Below, one piece after another: positions 1-5,973 of a DNA stretch of 10,395 nt. The notes under the pieces were generated by a model, which did no database searches, was not told the origin of the DNA, and saw nothing but the letters and a program-made list of their open reading frames with translations. The position numbers and the translations under genes were made by a program. This DNA is from CAMDPA01 sp050186055 (GTDB lineage Bacteria > Pseudomonadota > Alphaproteobacteria > Rhizobiales > Hyphomicrobiaceae): assembly GCA_050186055.1 (NCBI GenBank), contig JBFWYV010000180.1, positions 1-10,395 on the forward strand, in the 5' to 3' direction. Each line of letters opens with the position of its first letter. Positions within the stretch are counted from its first letter, which is position 1.

Positions 1-242
1 CCGCGTCCGTCATGTCGAGCGTGGCCCAGACGGACGAAGGGCTCGCCTCCGGCGTCAACAACACGGCGAGCCGGATTGCGCAGCTTGCCGGCGTGGCGCT
101 GGCCGCGGGCGTCGCGTCTTTCGCGTCGGGTTACGAAGTCGGCTGCGCAGTCGCCGCCGCGACCTCGATCGGCGGCGCGGTTGCAGCCTCGATGACCCTG
201 ACGCCGACCACGGCGAAAGCCGGCGATCCGGGAGGGACATAG
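1..242 (+). CDS. MFS transporter, DHA2/EmrB-QacA type (3' end only)
   Basis: Only the last 80 or so codons lie in the window; the gene enters from the left edge and ends at TAG 240-242. The visible part has the motif ASGVNNTASRIAQLAGVAL, which closely matches the segment before the last transmembrane helices of 14-helix drug:H+ antiporters of the DHA2 family. Two hydrophobic stretches rich in Ala, Gly and Val follow, fitting the final membrane helices, and then a short polar tail (TPTTAKAGDPGGT) that should be cytoplasmic. Members export drugs, dyes or toxic metabolites across the inner membrane using the proton gradient; the substrate here is unknown. The ATG at 12 is an internal Met and not a start, because the frame stays open to the edge and the family is about 450-530 residues long. 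It converges on the TonB-dependent receptor gene. Confidence 0.75.
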   Translation, partial: ASVMSSVAQTDEGLASGVNNTASRIAQLAGVALAAGVASFASGYEVGCAVAAATSIGGAVAASMTLTPTTAKAGDPGGT

Positions 243-257
243 AACGCTTGGAATTCA

Positions 258-294
258 ACCGGACCCGATATTTCCTGAACTCAGCATGTCCGGT
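258..294. terminator. Inverted repeat between convergent genes, possible weak terminator
   Basis: ACCGGAC at 258-264 is repeated in inverted form as GTCCGGT at 288-294, with a 23-base spacer, in the 69-base gap between the ends of the transporter (+) and the TonB-dependent receptor (-). Position suits a bidirectional terminator, but the loop is long and neither side has a T-run, so an intrinsic terminator is not shown. Nothing else is visible in the gap. Confidence 0.2.
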
Positions 295-311
295 CGGCTA
301 TTCCGCTGGCA

Positions 312-2921
312 TCAGAATTTGAGTTGAAGCGAGAGCGTCGCCGTTCGGCCGGGGGCAGGAAGAGTGCCAAGTCCAAGCGCTGGCACATAGGCAACGTCGG
401 TGATGTTATTGACGGCGAAACGGAGTTTTTTCGCGTCGTTGAATGCGAACGAGCCATACAGATCAAACAATCTGTAGTTGCCGGTTTGATAAGGACCAAG
501 CAGAACCGGCATGAGCCCGATATGCTTGTCGGCGGCACCCACATAAGTCATGCGCCCTCCAACCGTAAGCTTTTGATCGAAGAGTCGGACTCCGCCATCC
601 AGTGAGTATTTGATTTCTGGTGGAACGAAGAGGATGTTCGATTCGGCGTCATACGATGCGCCGTTGTAAGTGTATGTGGAGGCATAGTCGGCATTCAAAA
701 AGCTAAATGCGCCGCCGATATAGAAGCTTCCAGTATCGTAGTTCGCATCGACCTCAACGCCCTTCATGGGCGTTGTGCCATCGAGGTTCACATGGGCTCC
801 ATATGAAACGGGCGTGCCGCTCGGTGTCAGGTCGATGGTACCTACGGCGATGTAGTCTTTCACTTCACGGTAAAAGCCGACCGCCTTCATGCGGAACTTG
901 TCATCGGGTCGAAACACGCCATCGAAACTTAGGTTGATCCCAGCTTCCCAAGTCCTGGCCTGTTCAGGATCGATCCATGGGTTGGGAGCAAACCTCTGGC
1001 CGAATCCCCCAACATGTGTTCCTCCAAGGGCTGCTTCCATCAGCGTTGGTGGCCGGTAGCTTTGTGAGTAGGTGCCGAAGAGCTGCAGTCCCTTCGTAGG
1101 GGTTACCGCTATCTTCGCTGTTGGAGTCATTGCTCCGCCAGAGCGCTGCACATCTTGTTCGTAAACTGGATACGAAAATACGGTCTGGGTTTCCGTTCGA
1201 TCAGAGCCGCAGATTTCGAATGGGGGGAACGGCACGGGTATGCAGGTGCCGGGAATAACAACTTCGACCTGCTTGGCTACCCGTTCGCCGAATATCGCAG
1301 TCGATGCGCTTACGCGATAGTAATCGTATCGAACGCCCCCGGATATGCTGAGCCAATCAGTTGGATCTATAGTAGCATTTACGAACCCGCTTACGATATC
1401 TCGCCTACCCCCGGGATTTGCTCCCTGATACCACCAAGCTTGATCCGGATCGGAGGTTATGTCAGCCCCCCTTGCGACCGTTTTTCCATCGTCTCTGAAT
1501 GCCTCAAAGCCATAGTTGAGGGCTAACGGTGTCGGCAGGAGATTGAACCGACTGGTGTTTTCCAGACTCCCACCGAACGTGCCAAGAGAATAATCAACCG
1601 CCACCGCGCGCATGCTAGCGGTTCGCTGTGTGCGGCTTTCCTTATCCTGGACGTGATTGAACCAAAGCCGTCCCTTCATATCGATCAGTTCGTTCGCTGG
1701 CTTCCAGCCGAAGCTCGCGACGAGTGTATCGTTTGTGATATCCTGCAGATCGCTTTGGGTGAGTGTATCAGACCCTTGGCTGAACTCAGATTTATAGCGC
1801 AGCCAACTTAGCGTCACGTTAGTATCATCGGTCGGCTTGATTTCCGCTTTGAGCAAGCTGGACCAAGTCTCCGAGCCTGTCATGATCGGCTTTTCTAGCT
1901 CGCTTCCGCTTTCAATCTTATCGCGGCCATGCTTGCCGATCTCGTACTCTCCAAGCCGCTTGCGACTAATGCCGCCGAGAATCGAGAATCTGTCCGACAA
2001 TCGTGCCGCGACAGATGCCGATCCTGAAAAGTCGTATTCATTGGTGCCTCGGGTGACGTCCAATTCACCACCGAACGACTTGCCAGGGGCAATAAGATCA
2101 TCGGCTATGATCGTGCGGAAGTTGACATACCCACCCAAGGATGCGGCGCCACCCATGCCCGAGGTGCCACTCTTCTCAATATCAACCTCACGAATAAGCG
2201 CGGTATCGACGTAGGTGTAGCCGGTTGAGCCGTGGCCGTTGCGCTGGAAGTTTTGCCGAGCGCCGTCAATCATCATATTGATCCGCGTCTGGTCTTGGAG
2301 ACCGCGGATGCTGACGTTGATACCTTGATTTTGTGAAGTGTCGGACGTCGCGAGCACGCCCGGAACGCTCGCAAACAGATCGCGTGCACTGCGCGTAGGA
2401 TTGCTCTTTATCGCCTCGCTAGAAATGACGCTTATGCTGCTTGGCGTTTCGTAGACCCAATCTGGTGTTCCTTGATAGCCAGAGCCGGAAGCAGCGTTGC
2501 TCCCCCCTTGCACGTCGATCGTGTCGAGTGCAATCGCGCCGTCGACGGTGGCGGTCGCAGCATTGCCGGCACTGGGATCGCTGATCGTCGCCGTGTTCGT
2601 TGCGGTGAAGCTGAAGACGAGCCCGCTGCCGCTGAGCAGCCGGCTCAACGCGGCACTGCGCGTGAACTGGCCGTTCAACGCCGGAGCGGACTTGCCGGCC
2701 GTCAAGGACGCAGGATAGGCGAGCCGCACACCCGACTGCCGCGCGAAGGCCGTCAGCGCCGAGGTCAGCGATTGAGCCGGAATATTGAAATTGACGGCGG
2801 TCCCCTGGACGGCCGCAGGCTGCTGGGCCTGGGCGCGCGGCATTTCCGTCAGAATGACGACAGCGGTCGTCGCCAGCAATAACGCACGCAGTGATCGATA
2901 CGCCCCACACACTCTCGACAT
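312..2921 (-). CDS. TonB-dependent receptor with STN signalling domain, HasR-like (probable heme/hemophore receptor)
   Basis: This 869-residue outer-membrane receptor should import a large iron-containing ligand using TonB energy and report its binding inward. A signal peptide spans residues 1-32 (cleavage after AQA). An STN domain at about 42-115 is the part that contacts FecR-type anti-sigma factors. A TonB-box-like stretch, LDTIDVQG, lies at 132-139. The plug (about 155-270) contains INVSIRGLQDQTRINMMIDG and RQNFQRNGHGSTG, close to my memory of HasR and the hemoglobin/transferrin receptor family. The barrel ends in the usual C-terminal Phe (LSLQLKF). His230 in the plug and His635 (GGTHVGG, shortly before NPWIDPEQ) could match the two heme-ligating histidines of HasR. 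The ATG is preceded by a good Shine-Dalgarno (GGGG, 5 bases away). It lies downstream of sigma and FecR genes. GC drops sharply at the linker/plug junction. The exact ligand (heme, hemophore, siderophore) is inferred. Confidence 0.9.
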   Translation of the reverse strand: MSRVCGAYRSLRALLLATTAVVILTEMPRAQAQQPAAVQGTAVNFNIPAQSLTSALTAFARQSGVRLAYPASLTAGKSAPALNGQFTRSAALSRLLSGSGLVFSFTATNTATISDPSAGNAATATVDGAIALDTIDVQGGSNAASGSGYQGTPDWVYETPSSISVISSEAIKSNPTRSARDLFASVPGVLATSDTSQNQGINVSIRGLQDQTRINMMIDGARQNFQRNGHGSTGYTYVDTALIREVDIEKSGTSGMGGAASLGGYVNFRTIIADDLIAPGKSFGGELDVTRGTNEYDFSGSASVAARLSDRFSILGGISRKRLGEYEIGKHGRDKIESGSELEKPIMTGSETWSSLLKAEIKPTDDTNVTLSWLRYKSEFSQGSDTLTQSDLQDITNDTLVASFGWKPANELIDMKGRLWFNHVQDKESRTQRTASMRAVAVDYSLGTFGGSLENTSRFNLLPTPLALNYGFEAFRDDGKTVARGADITSDPDQAWWYQGANPGGRRDIVSGFVNATIDPTDWLSISGGVRYDYYRVSASTAIFGERVAKQVEVVIPGTCIPVPFPPFEICGSDRTETQTVFSYPVYEQDVQRSGGAMTPTAKIAVTPTKGLQLFGTYSQSYRPPTLMEAALGGTHVGGFGQRFAPNPWIDPEQARTWEAGINLSFDGVFRPDDKFRMKAVGFYREVKDYIAVGTIDLTPSGTPVSYGAHVNLDGTTPMKGVEVDANYDTGSFYIGGAFSFLNADYASTYTYNGASYDAESNILFVPPEIKYSLDGGVRLFDQKLTVGGRMTYVGAADKHIGLMPVLLGPYQTGNYRLFDLYGSFAFNDAKKLRFAVNNITDVAYVPALGLGTLPAPGRTATLSLQLKF

Positions 2922-2957
2922 GTGATCCCCTGTCTTCGATCTTCCGACGAGGGATCA
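2922..2957 (-). promoter_or_regulatory. Leader hairpin overlapping the receptor's ribosome binding site
   Basis: On the minus strand TGATCCC (2957-2951) pairs perfectly with GGGATCA (2929-2923), and the second arm contains the bases just before the receptor ATG. The stem can continue inward with a T-G pair, one C-A mismatch and three more pairs (GTC with GAC), closing on an 11-base loop. This would bury the Shine-Dalgarno sequence. It may be a real translational control element or only a chance repeat; the pairing itself is visible in the sequence. Confidence 0.4.
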
Positions 2958-2959
2958 TG

Positions 2960-2989
2960 GCCAGTGCGCTGAAATCGTCCCTCACTGGC
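2960..2989 (-). promoter_or_regulatory. Second stem-loop in the receptor leader
   Basis: GCCAGTG at 2960-2966 and CACTGGC at 2983-2989 form a perfect 7-bp inverted repeat around a 16-base loop. It lies in the 128-base gap between the FecR stop and the receptor start, immediately upstream of the hairpin covering the ribosome binding site. If transcription starts near 2983-2990 it would form the 5' end of the leader; otherwise it could be a protein-binding site. Confidence 0.3.
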
Positions 2990-3017
2990 TAAGACCGGAT
3001 TCTTGAAGAAAATCCTC
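2990..3017 (-). promoter_or_regulatory. Candidate ECF (FecI-type) promoter of the receptor gene
   Basis: Reading the minus strand, GAGGAT (3017-3012) is followed after 16 bases by GTCTTA (2995-2990). The spacing and the GTC-type downstream element resemble ECF sigma promoters, but GAGGAT is a loose match to the GGAAAT-like upstream element. A palindrome, TTCTTGAAGAA (3000-3010), sits in the spacer and might bind a regulator. A GAAAATT farther upstream (minus strand, about 3034-3040) is an alternative upstream element. The assignment is tentative. Confidence 0.22.
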
Positions 3018-3049
3018 AACAATTGCCCGAAGAAATTTTCAACATCGAC

Positions 3050-4039
3050 CTATGCCTCTGAGATCACTGTGAAATAGTTGGACAAACGGCGGATGCGGAT
3101 CGGCAGGCCGGCGGCCAGAGCATCGATCGACTCGTTCGGCGTGCGGAGGTCGAGCACGGCATTGACGCGGAGGGTTTTCACGCTGGCGTCCTGAATGACG
3201 ATCCAGCCCTTGTGATGGGCACGAAGCGCCGCGATGACATCCTGCAGCTCCATGCCCTCGGCGATCAGCATTCCGGTTTTCCAGGCGAGCGCCGCGTTAG
3301 AATCCTGCTCGACGACGGGACCGAGCCGACCGCTGCGGGTGACGACGACCTTGTGCCCTTGCGAGAGGACGATGCCGTTCGACGGCGAGCCGGCCGTAGA
3401 CTGCACGCGAACGGAGTGCTCCGTCGCGCAGACGCTGACCCGGCCGTCCGCCAGGTTGCAGTCGACATCGAAGGCTGTTCCGAGCGCCGACACCATCGTG
3501 CCGCGTGCCTTGACCTCGAAAGGTCGCGTCGCGTTCGGGGCGACCTCGAAATAAGCCTGTCCTTCGTCCAGCAGCACGCGCCGGACAGCCGGCGAGAAGT
3601 CCAGGTTCAGCGCCGACATGGCATTGAGCGTGACGCGCGTGCCGTCGAGCAGATCGAACGCGCGGATTTCGCCCACGGCGGTCGAATAGTCCGCCATCAA
3701 CGGCCGGAGCGCTCCGCTGGCCCACAGGGCGCCCGCCGTGCCGGCACCGACCCCGGCGATCCCGCCCAGCACCGCGCGACGGGAAATGCCGGGCTTCGTC
3801 CGCCGGCCAGGACGGATCAAGCCCGCCTCGGGATCCCAGTGCAGATCGGAGGCATCGCTCCAGAGCGACTCGGCTTCCGCCGCGGCCGCCTCATGCTCGG
3901 CGCTCTGCGCGCGCCATGCCGCAAAGGCTGCCCGGTCCTGCTTGCGCGCCTCGCCAGAGTGGAGACGAACGATCCACTCCAGGGCCTCGTCTGACAGCGC
4001 CCTGGGCGGATGGCCCGGTCTCGGTCCGTCGTGTGTCAC
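3050..4039 (-). CDS. FecR-family anti-sigma factor
   Basis: This 329-residue inner-membrane protein should hold the neighbouring ECF sigma factor inactive and release it when the STN domain of the receptor signals. The N-terminal cytoplasmic part (about 16-60, DEALEWIVRLHSGEA then AAFAAWRAQSAEHEAA) is the DUF4880 sigma-binding region. One membrane segment follows at about 89-111, preceded by a twin-arginine SRRAVLGG (86-93). The periplasmic FecR domain is at about 117-210, with YFEVAPNATRPFEVKA and VSALGTAFDVD. The C-terminal region (about 262-326, GMELQDVIAALR to YFTVISEA) resembles an STN-like fold seen in FecR proteins. The start is GTG at 4039; the frame is open up to a TGA at 4139-4141 but holds no other ATG, GTG or TTG, and the ribosome binding site is weak. 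It lies 169 bases after the sigma gene and 128 bases before the receptor gene. Confidence 0.92.
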   Translation of the reverse strand: MTHDGPRPGHPPRALSDEALEWIVRLHSGEARKQDRAAFAAWRAQSAEHEAAAAEAESLWSDASDLHWDPEAGLIRPGRRTKPGISRRAVLGGIAGVGAGTAGALWASGALRPLMADYSTAVGEIRAFDLLDGTRVTLNAMSALNLDFSPAVRRVLLDEGQAYFEVAPNATRPFEVKARGTMVSALGTAFDVDCNLADGRVSVCATEHSVRVQSTAGSPSNGIVLSQGHKVVVTRSGRLGPVVEQDSNAALAWKTGMLIAEGMELQDVIAALRAHHKGWIVIQDASVKTLRVNAVLDLRTPNESIDALAAGLPIRIRRLSNYFTVISEA

Positions 4040-4079
4040 AGGGTCAGAGCCCGATCGTTGCTCACAGCCAATGTCCGGG

Positions 4080-4131
4080 TTCCGAAGATCGCCATACCTC
4101 GATGCCGGTGTCCCGGGCGTGCTTCGGAAGC
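4080..4131 (-). promoter_or_regulatory. Nested inverted repeats between sigma and anti-sigma genes
   Basis: TTCCGAAG at 4080-4087 is the inverse of CTTCGGAA at 4122-4129, with 34 bases between. The right arm is also part of a local palindrome, GCTTCGGAAGC (4121-4131), so the two structures exclude each other. They lie in the leader of the FecR gene within an unusually long 169-base sigma/anti-sigma gap. Whether they act is unknown. Confidence 0.25.
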
Positions 4132-4152
4132 GATAGAATCACACGCGTGCCT

Positions 4153-4170
4153 CCCGTCTCTATAGACGGG
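4153..4170. promoter_or_regulatory. Perfect 7-bp stem-loop after the sigma gene
   Basis: CCCGTCT (4153-4159) and AGACGGG (4164-4170) flank a 4-base loop, CTAT, about 40 bases downstream of the sigma factor stop codon. No T-run follows on the minus strand, so it is not a standard intrinsic terminator. It could reduce read-through from the sigma gene into the FecR gene, protect the upstream transcript end, or be an operator. Confidence 0.3.
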
Positions 4171-4208
4171 TTCGCAGCGCAAAACCCTCAATGGATGGAG
4201 GAAAGTTT

Positions 4209-4727
4209 TCAGTTGGCGTCGTCGTCGCGCATCAGGTCGCGACAGTGGAGCAGCGCCCGCACCACGTGCTTGTGGACCATGCTGGTGGAAATGCCGAGAG
4301 ATCGCGCGATCTCCGCGTGCGTCCGGCCTTCGATCTTGTTCATGACGAAGGCTTTTTGACAGGCGGGGGGAAGCTCGTTCAGCAGCACCGCCAGCCGGGC
4401 AATGCGCTGCCGGCGATGCAGTGCGGAGGTCGGATCTTCGGTCAGCGCAAGCGCCGACAACTCCTCGACGTCCACGCGATACGACCATTCGGTCGCCTGC
4501 CGGGCCGTAAAATCGACGGCGGCGTTGCGCGCCGCCGTGAACAGGTAGGCCTTTGGGTGCTCGATCGTGGCGGCCTGGGCGGACCGCCCTGCCAGGCGCA
4601 GGTAGGCGTTCTGCACCACCTCCTCGCCATTCTCCCTGTCACCGACCAGACGCGACGCATACCGGACGACATCCGTGTGGTAGCGGCGGAACAAGTCTGC
4701 AAGCAAACTGTGGATGCTATCGGCCAT
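4209..4727 (-). CDS. ECF RNA polymerase sigma factor, FecI type
   Basis: This 172-residue sigma factor should direct RNA polymerase to iron-uptake genes, chiefly the receptor downstream. Region 2 spans about residues 8-75, with LFRRYHTDVVRYASRLVGD, the acidic ENGEEVVQNAYLRLA and HPKAYLFTAARNAAVDF. Region 4 spans about 105-160, with LPPACQKAFVMNKIEGRTHAEIA followed by the helix-turn-helix LGISTSMVHKHVVRALLHC, typical of FecI-like sigmas. The ATG at 4727 is preferred: GAGG lies 6 bases upstream. Longer in-frame starts exist at GTG 4757 and ATG 4742 but lack such a site and add residues the family does not need. It precedes the FecR and receptor genes on the same strand, so the three form a surface-signalling cluster. 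An Irr-like box lies about 100 bases upstream. Confidence 0.92.
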   Translation of the reverse strand: MADSIHSLLADLFRRYHTDVVRYASRLVGDRENGEEVVQNAYLRLAGRSAQAATIEHPKAYLFTAARNAAVDFTARQATEWSYRVDVEELSALALTEDPTSALHRRQRIARLAVLLNELPPACQKAFVMNKIEGRTHAEIARSLGISTSMVHKHVVRALLHCRDLMRDDDAN

Positions 4728-4827
4728 CGAACGCCTCAACATGATCGATAGGATCACGACTGTCCATGACAGCGCAACGTATCATCAGGGCGTTATCCCA
4801 TTCATAAAAAGCACGCAATACCAATGA

Positions 4828-4844
4828 TTTGGATGCGTTCTAAA
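4828..4844. promoter_or_regulatory. Candidate Irr box (iron control element) upstream of the sigma gene
   Basis: TTTGGATGCGTTCTAAA matches the rhizobial ICE consensus as I remember it (TTTAGAA, three bases, TTCTAAA) at 12 of 14 fixed positions; the right half-site is perfect. Irr is the heme-responsive iron regulator of Hyphomicrobiales and represses or activates depending on site position. The site lies about 100 bases upstream of the sigma start, with AT-rich promoter-like sequence (TTGGTA and TATGAAT on the minus strand) between, so it fits control of the sigma gene. The sequence match is visible; binding is inferred. Confidence 0.5.
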
Positions 4845-4971
4845 CGTGACGGTCGCGGCGGCGCCAGAAACTATACTCCGTCAGTAGACTTACATGTTGA
4901 TATTGCTGAGATTTGCATGCCGCGGGCGGGCACGACGAAGTGGTGAGGAAGCTTCGCACATCGTGCGCTGC

Positions 4972-4993
4972 TGCGTTGCAGGACTGCAACGCA
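4972..4993. repeat. 22-bp perfect palindrome downstream of the IclR gene
   Basis: TGCGTTGCAG (4972-4981) and CTGCAACGCA (4984-4993) are exact inverse copies separated by two bases. The element lies 48-69 bases past the IclR stop codon. Both sides lack a T-run, so as a terminator it would be incomplete. Its core TGCGTTGCA recurs as a palindrome at 10133-10145, again just past the 3' end of a minus-strand gene. It may be a transcript-end structure, a repeated extragenic palindrome or a protein-binding site. Confidence 0.45.
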
Positions 4994-5040
4994 ATGGTGG
5001 GCACGGAGCCGATCGAGGTCGTTGGCTCTGGTCATTTCAA

Positions 5041-5823
5041 TCACAGAGCCGAATCGATCGCAACGGCCGCCGCGGTAAGAGCGCCAAGATGTTTGACGGC
5101 GAACTCCGCATCGGTCATGGCCTCGCGCTGCCATGTCAGGGTCAGCGCGCCGACGGGCTGCTGCCCTTCGTGAAGCGCAATCGCGGCGCCGACGCGATTG
5201 TCGGCGATTCCCTGCTGCGCCCGTCGCTTTGCCCATCCGCGCCTTCGTATGACGGCGAGCTCCCGCACCAACCGCCGCGGCGAAATTCCATACCGGGAGA
5301 GAGACCAGAGATCGCCGTCGGCCAGCGTCTCGACAACCTCCAGGACGGTCGCATCGTCATTGGCCGCAAGCCAGGCAAGGCCGCTGGCCGATGCGAATAT
5401 GTTCAGTTCGGAATCGATCGGCATGCCGGGGTTGTTCCCGAACGGGCTCATGCCGTGCGTGGTCTCGATGATGCGCATTCTGCCCGCGATGTAGTAGTGG
5501 AGCCCGACCGGCCAGCCGACCGAGCGCGTGAGCACGATCATGTGAGGGCGGGCGGCGTCGAGCAGACGCGCCATCCGTGGCGCCTCCTTCTGCTTGAGCG
5601 TCAGCGGCGTGGCGATATTCGAGCGATACATGCGGTCCGTCAGGCCGCGGCGAATATAGCCGCGTTCGGCAAGCGTCACCAGCAGCCGCCTGAGCGTGCT
5701 CTTCGACAGCCCGGTCGACAAATGCAGCGCATGCAGACTGCTCGCACCATTCTCTCCCAGACGTTCGAGGATATCCAGGGCTCGGTGAACGGCACGCGTA
5801 TGTTTGAGGTCGCCGGACGACAT
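5041..5823 (-). CDS. IclR-family transcriptional regulator
   Basis: This 260-residue DNA-binding protein probably senses a small carboxylate or aromatic compound and controls the divergent operon. Residues about 9-65 form the IclR winged helix-turn-helix (RAVHRALDILERLGE, then LHLSTGLSKSTLRRLLVTLAERGYIRRG). The effector domain (about 80-255) includes PHMIVLTRSVGWPVGLHYY, an IIETTHGMSPF stretch, SASGLAWLA and a closing region ALTLTWQREAMTDAEFAVKHL. The length is normal for the family. ATG 5823 is chosen because the helix-turn-helix begins at the expected distance and GGAAG lies about 10 bases upstream. The same frame stays open far upstream through the divergent gene, but that is antisense coding shadow. 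The divergent layout with a binding-protein/sulfatase operon, with 150 bases and a 15-bp palindrome between, is the classic IclR arrangement. Confidence 0.9.
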   Translation of the reverse strand: MSSGDLKHTRAVHRALDILERLGENGASSLHALHLSTGLSKSTLRRLLVTLAERGYIRRGLTDRMYRSNIATPLTLKQKEAPRMARLLDAARPHMIVLTRSVGWPVGLHYYIAGRMRIIETTHGMSPFGNNPGMPIDSELNIFASASGLAWLAANDDATVLEVVETLADGDLWSLSRYGISPRRLVRELAVIRRRGWAKRRAQQGIADNRVGAAIALHEGQQPVGALTLTWQREAMTDAEFAVKHLGALTAAAVAIDSAL

Positions 5824-5842
5824 CGCATCTGGACTTCCGGAA

Positions 5843-5857
5843 TGCCACCAGGTGGCA
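5843..5857. promoter_or_regulatory. 15-bp palindrome, likely IclR-family operator
   Basis: TGCCACC (5843-5849), one central A, and GGTGGCA (5851-5857) form a perfect odd-length palindrome 20 bases upstream of the IclR start codon, in the region shared with the divergent operon. Position and symmetry fit an autoregulated operator. The IclR protein next door is the obvious ligand, but this is inferred from layout. Confidence 0.5.
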
Positions 5858-5973
5858 CCAACGTCGCGCGAATGTTGCCTGAAAGCGGCGGCCGGGACAA
5901 GGGTAGAGCGAACGGCCGCAGCAGCGCCGAAGGATGTTGCCGAAGGTCGGCGCCGCGAACCAGGGAGGAACAA

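Larger units (their letters stand above)
4728..5040. other. 313-base intergenic region between sigma and IclR genes
   Basis: No gene is supported here; the open frames crossing it are short or are extensions of real genes in other frames. It holds the promoter region of the sigma gene (left half, AT-richer, with the Irr-like box at 4828-4844) and a strong palindrome at 4972-4993 beyond the 3' end of the IclR gene. The stretch 4860-4920 is also AT-rich but shows no motif I can name. Confidence 0.6.

Noticed and set aside
258..294. Confident rho-independent terminator between transporter and receptor
   Set aside because: The stem has a 23-base loop and no T-run, so it is listed only as a low-confidence inverted repeat.
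312..2460. AT-richer receptor segment as an inserted mobile element
   Set aside because: It has no terminal repeats, target duplication or recombinase, and it continues the receptor frame exactly; gene conversion or allelic replacement fits better.
2419..2985. Minus-strand 188-residue frame starting upstream of the receptor
   Set aside because: It overlaps the GC-rich STN segment in another frame and turns into Arg/Gly-rich shadow; an upstream regulatory peptide was considered but nothing supports it.
4036..4488. Alternative minus frame running from within the sigma gene to the FecR start, as a frameshifted sigma C-terminus
   Set aside because: The sigma factor already has a complete region 4 and a normal length; the alternative tail has no sigma features. 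The GTGA overlap with FecR is noted as a curiosity only.
4894..5973. Plus-strand 360-residue extension upstream of the binding protein
   Set aside because: It is antisense to IclR and Arg-rich; the strong ribosome site and signal peptide at 5974 define the true start.
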